From NCBI RefSeq assembly GCF_040654195.1, contig NZ_JBFAHM010000002.1, forward strand, positions 372,001 to 436,000: a stretch of 64,000 bases of DNA. Reading direction: 5' to 3'. Positions 58,618 through 64,000 of the stretch are shown piece after piece. Both the position numbers and the translations under genes were made by a program. This DNA is from Hamadaea sp013361475. GTDB lineage: Bacteria; Actinomycetota; Actinomycetes; Mycobacteriales; Micromonosporaceae. Position 1 is the first letter of the stretch. Each line of letters begins with the position of its first letter. Below the pieces are notes generated by a model. The model searched no databases. It worked only from the letters and a program-made list of their open reading frames with translations, and was not told the origin of the DNA.

Positions 58618-58752
58618 GAGTTCCTCCTCGACTTGAGATCGTTGGGAGACAGCGTCCGGCCACCGGGCCGCGTCGCACATCGGAGCGACCCCGGAAGACT
58701 CGTCCGGGCTAGCACGGATGTCGCCAAGCCCGTCGATCCGTACGCTGAGCGC

Positions 58753-60726
58753 ATGTATCGCCGGGTGAGCGTCGCGATCGCCGCAGTAGCCGGCGCGTTC
58801 CTCGCTGCCGGAGCCGTCGCCCTGATCCGGCTCGGCACCGGCGCCGGACTGTTCGTCGTCCTCTGGTACGCCACGGGCGTCGTGCTCAGCCTGCCCTCGC
58901 TCGCGCTCGGTCACGTGATCGCACGACGACGGCCGGAGAACCCGGTCGGCGCGCTGCTGGCCCTCGTCGGGTTGTCGATCGCCGTGATCCCGTCCGTCGA
59001 GACCTACGCGACCGCGGCGTACGCCACCGATCTGCCGCTGCCCGGCCTCGTCGGGACGCTGGACCAGGGCTCCTGGATGCTCATGTATGTACCGGTCGCC
59101 CTGCTGGTGCTGTACTTCCCCGAGGGACGACTGCCCGGGCCGGGCTGGCGATGGGTGGCCGGTGGGCTCGGTTTCGTCCTCCCGGCGTTCGTCGCCCTGG
59201 CCGGGATGACGCCGGAGGCGTACCCACCGCCGTTCGAGAACGCCCCGCACGCGCTCGGCGTCCTGCCCGACGCCGCGTTCCCGTTCGTCCTGGTGCTGCC
59301 GTTCCTGCTGCTCGCGCTCCTGATCGCCAGCGCCGGGTCGATGATCGGGCGGTTCCGCCGCGCGAGCCGGCCGAGCGAACGCGCTCAGCTGAAGTGGTTC
59401 GCCCTCGCCGGCCTGTGGCTGCCGGTGTCGCTGCTGTTGTGCTGGACGAGCTACCTGCTGCTGGGAATGCCGGACCTGGCCATGATCGGCCTGTTCGGAC
59501 TGTTCATCACGATCCCGGTCGGCACCACGATCGCCCTGCTGCGGCACGACCTCTACGACGTCGACAAGGCGATCGCCGCGACCGTCACCTACAGCACCGT
59601 GACGACCGTGCTGCTGGGGCTGTACACCGCGATCTCGTTCACCGGCGGGCTCGTGGCCGGCGGCGGCAGCGCGGTCGTCGCGGCGGGTGCGACCGCCGTC
59701 TGCGCGGCGGCGCTGAGTCCGGTGCGATCACGGGTTCAGCGCCTCGTCGACCGGCGGCTGTATCCGCAACGCCGCGCCGCGCTCGACGCCATCGCCGCGT
59801 TACGGCAACGCATCGACACCGGCGACAGTCAGCCGGAGGAGTTGCAGGCGGTGCTGCGAACCGCTTTGGCGGACCGGGCGCTGCTCTTGGCGTACAAGCT
59901 GCCTGGCGAACAACAGCTCGTCGACGCGGCCGGTGAGCCGATCGCGGACCCGGAGCAGGCGACACCGATCGTGTTGCGCGGCCAGGAGATCGGCGCGGTG
60001 ATCCGGGGCGGCGACGCCACGAGCCGCGAGCTGACCCGCGAGATCGCGGCGGCGAGCGCGCTGCTGGTGGAGGTGACCCGGCTGCGGATCGGGTTGTCGG
60101 CGGCGTTGCGCGACGTGGCGTCGAGCCGGGCGCGACTGCTGGCGGCGGGCTACTCCGAGCGGCGGCGGCTCGAACGCGACCTGCACGACGGCGCGCAGCA
60201 ACGGCTCGTCTCCCTCGGTCTGGCGTTGCGGCTGGCCCAACGGCACCTCGCGGACGGCACAGTGGACGTGGACGGGTTGCTCGACCAGAGCGTCGCCGAA
60301 CTGGGCACCGCCGTCGCCGAGCTGCGTGCGATCGCCCACGGGCTGCGCCCGAGCAGCCTCGACGACGGGCTGGACGTCGCGGTGCGCACGCTCGCCGGAT
60401 CGCTGCGGTTGCCGGTCACGGTCGAGGTGTCGACCGGGCCGATCGCCGACGACCTCGCCACGACCGCTTATTACGTGGTCAGTGAGGCGGTGACGAACGC
60501 GATGAAGCACGCCGAGGCGGGCTGGATCGGGCTGCGACTCGTCCGGGAGGACGCCACCCTGTCCGTGCAAGTACGCGACGACGGCCGGGGTGGGGCGCTG
60601 CTGCGACCGGGGTCCGGGCTGGCCGGCCTGGCCGATCGGGTGGCCGCCGCGGGCGGGGCGCTCCAGGTGCACAGTCCGAGCGGGCGCGGCACCACGATTC
60701 AGGCGGTGCTGCCGTGCGCATCGTGA
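58753..60726 (+). CDS. Sensor histidine kinase with large membrane domain
   Basis: Kinase of 657 residues. The first about 330 residues contain some eight to ten membrane helices, followed by the HDLYDVDKAIAATVTYS linker, a GAF-like stretch, the phosphoacceptor block RRRLERDLHDGAQQRLVSLG and an ATPase domain (NAMKHAEAGWIGLRL, GSGLAGLADRVAAAGG). TACGCT ends six bases before the ATG, a leaderless pattern. It overlaps its response regulator by 13 bases. The linker resembles that of multi-helix actinobacterial kinases of unknown stimulus. Confidence 0.92.
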   Translation: MYRRVSVAIAAVAGAFLAAGAVALIRLGTGAGLFVVLWYATGVVLSLPSLALGHVIARRRPENPVGALLALVGLSIAVIPSVETYATAAYATDLPLPGLVGTLDQGSWMLMYVPVALLVLYFPEGRLPGPGWRWVAGGLGFVLPAFVALAGMTPEAYPPPFENAPHALGVLPDAAFPFVLVLPFLLLALLIASAGSMIGRFRRASRPSERAQLKWFALAGLWLPVSLLLCWTSYLLLGMPDLAMIGLFGLFITIPVGTTIALLRHDLYDVDKAIAATVTYSTVTTVLLGLYTAISFTGGLVAGGGSAVVAAGATAVCAAALSPVRSRVQRLVDRRLYPQRRAALDAIAALRQRIDTGDSQPEELQAVLRTALADRALLLAYKLPGEQQLVDAAGEPIADPEQATPIVLRGQEIGAVIRGGDATSRELTREIAAASALLVEVTRLRIGLSAALRDVASSRARLLAAGYSERRRLERDLHDGAQQRLVSLGLALRLAQRHLADGTVDVDGLLDQSVAELGTAVAELRAIAHGLRPSSLDDGLDVAVRTLAGSLRLPVTVEVSTGPIADDLATTAYYVVSEAVTNAMKHAEAGWIGLRLVREDATLSVQVRDDGRGGALLRPGSGLAGLADRVAAAGGALQVHSPSGRGTTIQAVLPCAS

Positions 60727-61361
60727 TCGGCGAGGACTCCGCCCTGTTCCGGGAGGGCCTGGCCCGGCTGCTGGCCGACGCCGGGCACGAGATCGTCGCG
60801 AAGACCGGCGACGCCGTGGCGCTCGTCGAGGCGGTCGCCGCGCACGAGCCGGATCTGGCCATTGTGGACATCCGGATGCCGCCGGACCACACCGACGACG
60901 GCGCCCGCGCCGCGCGTACGCTCCGCGACCGGTGGCCGAAGCTGGGCATTCTGCTGCTGTCCCAGCAGATCGAGACCCGGCACAGCGTCGAGCTGGTGGC
61001 CCGCGGCGGCTTCGGCTACCTGCTCAAAGACCGGGTCTTCGACGTCGACGACTTCCTGGAAGCCTTGCGCCGGGTAGCCGCGGGCGGCTGCGCGCTCGAC
61101 CCCGAAGTCGTCGCCCGCCTGCTCGGCGGACCACCGCTGCCCGGCCTGACCGCCCGCGAACGCGAAGTACTGGCCCTGATGGCCGAAGGCCGGACCAACG
61201 TCGGGATCGCCCGGCGGCTGTGGCTGACCGATCGCACCGTCGAGACACACATCGGCTCGATCATGAACAAGCTCGGGCTGGCCGCCTCCGCCTCCGACGA
61301 AGACCACCGGCGAGTGCTCGCGGTGCTGGCCTACCTGCGGGCCAGCTCCTCCTCCGCTTAG
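60714..61361 (+). CDS. NarL/LuxR-family response regulator
   Basis: Regulator of 215 residues with receiver residues ED (IGEDSALFREG), Asp in LAIVDIRMPPDH and Lys in GYLLKDRV, then LuxR HTH LTAREREVLALMAEGRTNVG and TVETHIGSIMNKLG. It starts at GTG 60714 within the kinase gene. Sequence style is close to the regulator at 16347-16997 (same GYLLKDRV and EDHRRVLAVLAYLRA endings), so the two systems are probably paralogues. Confidence 0.93.
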   Translation: MRIVIGEDSALFREGLARLLADAGHEIVAKTGDAVALVEAVAAHEPDLAIVDIRMPPDHTDDGARAARTLRDRWPKLGILLLSQQIETRHSVELVARGGFGYLLKDRVFDVDDFLEALRRVAAGGCALDPEVVARLLGGPPLPGLTAREREVLALMAEGRTNVGIARRLWLTDRTVETHIGSIMNKLGLAASASDEDHRRVLAVLAYLRASSSSA

Positions 61362-61552
61362 TGCCGCACCGCGCGCCGGTATCGCGTCAGGTGGTTCGAC
61401 AACGCCAGCAGCGCCCGCGCCGCGCCTTCCGCCGGCCGCCCCGCGTCGGTCAGCGCCAACGCAAGAAACGCCGTACGCGCGTCGGCGTGCTCCTCCCCCA
61501 GCTCAGCCTGGCCGGCCTGGGTCCCAGAAAGCGGCGACGCGGGCCTCCCCAT
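61358..61552 (-). pseudogene. C-terminal remnant of a TPR-type protein
   Basis: Frame of 64 residues ending ALTDAGRPAEGAARALLALS, then LTRYRRAVRH, which resembles the last helices of actinobacterial tetratricopeptide-repeat proteins. Upstream coding is missing or frame-shifted, so this is best read as a decayed fragment. Its stop overlaps the convergent response-regulator stop. Confidence 0.4.
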
Positions 61553-61580
61553 CGATCATGCGCTGATGATGCCACCTGCA

Positions 61581-61931
61581 TTACTGCTTGAGGAGGTCGG
61601 CGAGCACCGCGAGATGACTGTGCGACAGATCCTTCGCCGACGTCAGCAGAGTCACCGGCCCCTTGGCCGCCAGGTCGCGGAGCTGTTCGAGCGCCGCCCG
61701 CTGCTCGGGGCCGGTCAGTTCCCGTTCGTACCGTTTGACGAACTCGGCGTGCCGGGCCTGCGGATCCTCGTGATACCACTTGCGCAGCTCCGTCGACGGC
61801 GTGACGTCCTTGACCCACTCGTCGATGTCAGCCTCGTCCTTGCTGATCCCGCGCGGCCAGAGCCGGTCGGCCAGCACCCGCCGGCCGTCGTCGTCGGCGG
61901 GCGGGTCATATATGCGCTTTATCTCCACCAC
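61581..61931 (-). CDS. DUF488-family protein
   Basis: Protein of about 116 residues with the DUF488 pattern: VEIKRIYDPPADDDGRRVL, DRLWPRGISKDEADIDEW, then LRKWYHEDP, RYERELTG and a final LLTSAKDLSHSHLAVL. DUF488 proteins (YeaO-like) are uncharacterised; some structures suggest nucleic-acid or metal binding. Start is uncertain between GTG 61931 and GTG 61928. The 203 bases to the next gene show only a -10 element of the following gene. Confidence 0.85.
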   Translation of the reverse strand: MVEIKRIYDPPADDDGRRVLADRLWPRGISKDEADIDEWVKDVTPSTELRKWYHEDPQARHAEFVKRYERELTGPEQRAALEQLRDLAAKGPVTLLTSAKDLSHSHLAVLADLLKQ

Positions 61932-62134
61932 AATGCGGAATGTACCGCCAGACCGAAGCCGACGTGCCGACATCGATCCCGTTCAAGCCTCCGCAGGCGG
62001 GCGCACGAAGATCAGCATCCCCAAAAGTGTCGCGAGCGGGCCGGATCTCGACACAGGACGGGATCTGGATCATGGTCGCGACACCGGGCGGCCGACCCCG
62101 GGCGGCCCGCCTTCCATGGGCTTAGGCTTGATCG

Positions 62135-62740
62135 ATGGCGAGCAACGCGTACGACGAGGTATATCGCGCACCGGTCGCACCACCGTGGGACCTCGGCGCG
62201 CCGCAGCCGGCCCTGGCGCGGATGCTCGCCGAGGGGCGGGTCCGAGGGCCGCGCGTGCTCGACGTCGGCTGCGGTCCCGGGGATCTCGCGATCGCGCTCG
62301 CCCGCCACGGATTCGACGTGACGGCGGTCGACGTCTCGCCGGTGGCGATCGACATCGCGCGTACGCGGGCGGCGAACGCGGGGGTGGCCGTCCACTTCGA
62401 GGTTCAGGACGCGACCACGCTGTCGTTGCCGCCAGCACCGTTCGACTCCGTCTTCGACTCGGGCTTGTTGCATAGTCTGCTCCGGGTCGGCGAAGCCGAA
62501 GCGGACCGCTATCTGGCGCTGCTGCCCGGGTTGGCCGCGCCCGGCGCGACGGTGTTCGTGCTGGCGATGTCGGTGACGGCCGCCCAGGGCTGGGGCGTGA
62601 CCGAGGCGTACCTGCGGGCGAAGTTCGCCGAGCCGCACTGGACGGACACCGAGGTCGACGACATCGAGATCGCGGCCGACCTCAAGCCGGGCAGCCTCAG
62701 CCTCGCGGGGTTCCTGGTACGCACGCTGCGTGCCGGTTAA
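62135..62740 (+). CDS. Class I SAM-dependent methyltransferase
   Basis: Enzyme of 201 residues: PRVLDVGCGPGDLAIALARH is a textbook motif I, VTAVDVSPVAIDIAR the second strand, and DATTLSLPPAPFDSVFDSGL motif II/III. It belongs to the Methyltransf_25-like group; substrate unknown. TAGGCT six bases before the ATG and lack of a ribosome site point to a leaderless mRNA. Its stop overlaps the convergent IMPase-like stop by four bases. Confidence 0.9.
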   Translation: MASNAYDEVYRAPVAPPWDLGAPQPALARMLAEGRVRGPRVLDVGCGPGDLAIALARHGFDVTAVDVSPVAIDIARTRAANAGVAVHFEVQDATTLSLPPAPFDSVFDSGLLHSLLRVGEAEADRYLALLPGLAAPGATVFVLAMSVTAAQGWGVTEAYLRAKFAEPHWTDTEVDDIEIAADLKPGSLSLAGFLVRTLRAG

Positions 62741-63507
62741 CGCAGCAGCGACAGCAGAGCCTCGTGGGTCGCTTCGTCGGCGGCGACGAGGAGCCCGCCG
62801 ACGCCGGTGTGCAGCGGCTGGCCCTGGATGCCCGTGACCACGCAGCCGGCTGCCTGGCAGAACGCGATGCCCGCCGCGAAGTGCACGCTGTCGCGCAGGT
62901 CCCCCGCCGTCAGGTACGCCGCCCGCCGTCCCGCGCCGACCCAGGCGACCGCGAGTGTGGTGGACAGGACGCGGGGGCGGAAGCGCTGGTTGAACACGGC
63001 GTCGGCCAGCAGGGCGGTCGCCGAGAACTCGGGGCTGTCCGGATGCGGATCGAGATTGATGTCGACCAGACGCGAATCGGCTGACGGGACGGCGGGCCGG
63101 TCTTCGCCGTTTCGGCGTACCGAGGCGTGTTCGCCGTCGGTCCAGAAGACTTCGCCGGTGAACGGGTCGGCGCTGGCGGCCGCGGTGACCCGCGATCCCG
63201 TACGCAGCGCGACGTTGACGGCGACCATGGTCGTCTCGGCGGCGTAGTTGAGGGTGCCGCACAGCGGATCGACGAACCAGGTGCGGTCGCCGATCGTGCC
63301 GCCGGTCTCCTCACCGAGCACGGCGTCGTCGGGCCGCGTCTCCCGCAGTACGCCGAGGATCGCCTGCTCGGCGGCGAGGTCGGCCTCGGTCGCGAAGTCA
63401 CCGGGGGCCTTGGCCTGACGGATCAGCGAACCGCCGAACTTCGCCCGGACGATCGCGGCACCGGCTTCGGCCGCCGCGAGCGCGACTCCATGATCAGTCA
63501 GAGACAC
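62737..63507 (-). CDS. Inositol-monophosphatase-like protein with altered metal ligands
   Basis: Protein of 256 residues with the IMPase fold: GDFATEADLAAEQAI, GEETGG (Glu66, Glu67) and FVDPLCGTLNYA. Active IMPases have DPxDGT and a later WDxAAG; here the second Asp is Cys83 and the later Asp is His209 (DSVHFAAG). Two of the metal ligands are therefore replaced and catalysis may be lost or changed. GTG 63507 overlaps the upstream M23 gene by 14 bases and also has TATCCT six bases before it, so coupled or leaderless translation are both possible. Confidence 0.82.
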   Translation of the reverse strand: MSLTDHGVALAAAEAGAAIVRAKFGGSLIRQAKAPGDFATEADLAAEQAILGVLRETRPDDAVLGEETGGTIGDRTWFVDPLCGTLNYAAETTMVAVNVALRTGSRVTAAASADPFTGEVFWTDGEHASVRRNGEDRPAVPSADSRLVDINLDPHPDSPEFSATALLADAVFNQRFRPRVLSTTLAVAWVGAGRRAAYLTAGDLRDSVHFAAGIAFCQAAGCVVTGIQGQPLHTGVGGLLVAADEATHEALLSLLR

Positions 63508-64000
63508 CCGGGGAGGATACCGCCGGGCAGTTCTTGCTCGTACGCCTGACCGTGTACTCGTGATCGTCGGTGGTGATCCCGGACGGCTGGCCGTCGAAGT
63601 AGGCCTCCACCTTCTCCCAGCCGCGATGCTGCTCATAATGCAGGTGCGGCGCGCCCGAGTTGCCGGTGCTGCCGACCTTGCCGAGCTGCTGGCCCTGCAC
63701 GACCTTGTCGCCGACTTCGACGAGCGGCGGTTCGAGCATGTGCAGGTACTGCGTCGTCCACTTCCGGCCGTGGTCGATCTTCACCCAGTAGCCGCCGCCG
63801 CGGCCCTTCGGCCCCTTCGGGTTCTTGGGCGTACGCCCGCCCAGTTCGCCGTTGATCCCGGACTCGATGACGGTGCCGCCGTAGGAGGCGAACACCGGAC
63901 GGCCCCAGGCCGATCCCTTGGCGGGGAACATGTCGAGGTCGAAGTCGTCGTGGCCGGGGTAGGTGCCGAGCTCCCAGGTCTCGCCACAGGCGACCGGCAG
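63494..64000 (-). CDS. M23-family metallopeptidase, 5' part outside window
   Basis: The visible 168 codons are the C-terminal peptidase domain: TYPGHDDFDLDMFP holds the first zinc ligands (H and D), HGRKWTTQYLHML the middle His and APHLHYEQ the HxH motif, followed by a short tail. M23 enzymes cut peptidoglycan peptides outside the membrane; the export signal would lie beyond position 64000. GDKVVQGQQLGKVGSTGNSG is a canonical LytM segment. The stop overlaps the start of the IMPase-like gene. Confidence 0.88.
   Translation of the reverse strand: MPVACGETWELGTYPGHDDFDLDMFPAKGSAWGRPVFASYGGTVIESGINGELGGRTPKNPKGPKGRGGGYWVKIDHGRKWTTQYLHMLEPPLVEVGDKVVQGQQLGKVGSTGNSGAPHLHYEQHRGWEKVEAYFDGQPSGITTDDHEYTVRRTSKNCPAVSSPGVSD

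Overview
The window is high-GC (roughly 70%) actinobacterial chromosome. Family repertoire, strongly GC-biased third codon positions, frequent GTAC-centred words, many ATGA/GTGA stop-start overlaps and many leaderless-looking genes suggest a filamentous actinomycete, most likely Micromonosporaceae (Actinoplanes/Micromonospora relatives). No rRNA, tRNA, CRISPR array, prophage or complete insertion sequence was seen. All calls come from reading the sequence and from remembered family motifs; no database search was run.

Region 1 (1-9594) is the most interesting part: a single-strand operon read from about 8340 down through position 1, divergent from a LacI regulator. In transcription order it encodes a KdsD/KpsF-type arabinose-5-phosphate isomerase, a ribokinase-family kinase, a secreted DUF4185 (GH183) protein with a carbohydrate-binding tail, a cytoplasmic DUF2961 (GH172) protein, a DUF4185 lipoprotein, and a CUT1 ABC importer (binding lipoprotein and two permeases, the last cut by the window edge). 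DUF4185/GH183 and DUF2961/GH172 are the families recently tied to endo- and exo-cleavage of D-arabinan, the mycobacterial-type cell-wall polymer. Together with a kinase and an arabinose-5-P isomerase this reads as a complete D-arabinan pathway: cut outside, import, trim inside, phosphorylate, isomerise to ribulose-5-P. A TTGACA-17-TACTCT promoter with a perfect 12-bp palindrome at its start point, plus two more copies before lacI, gives the regulatory logic.

Region 2 (9600-27100) holds a truncated FG-GAP secreted protein, a YcaQ/AlkX-type glycosylase, a large secreted GH3 enzyme with three discoidin-like domains behind its own LacI-type operator, a two-component system divergent from a MacB-like ABC transporter, SMI1/KNR4 and CsbD proteins, and a 1434-residue modular GH87 alpha-1,3-glucanase.

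Region 3 (27200-43000) is mostly regulation and housekeeping: an M23-like protein, an operon combining a membrane protein, a two-component system and an ECF sigma factor fused to a membrane-anchored beta-propeller, an AraC/VOC pair, hemerythrin/MarR, a zinc-free bL36 gene, a large LuxR (LAL) regulator, a cutinase/PETase-like polyester hydrolase, a PCD-VOC fusion, methyltransferase, TetR and SRPBCC genes.

Region 4 (43000-57900) returns to polymer use and redox: GH18 chitinase, expansin-CBM2, a predicted extracellular flavin electron-transfer trio (membrane reductase, FMN-binding protein, ApbE), an NgcEFG-type GlcNAc/chitobiose importer under an RpiR regulator, and a divergent secreted beta-helix protein. 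Region 5 (58000-64000) has a third two-component system, a TPR remnant, DUF488, a methyltransferase, an inositol-monophosphatase-like protein with altered metal ligands, and a truncated M23 peptidase.

Two families of intergenic palindromes (two copies of A, three of B, plus a single palindrome C) sit mostly between convergent genes, with one B copy placed between ngcE and ngcF. The gene set fits a soil saprophyte that attacks fungal, plant and actinobacterial wall polymers.
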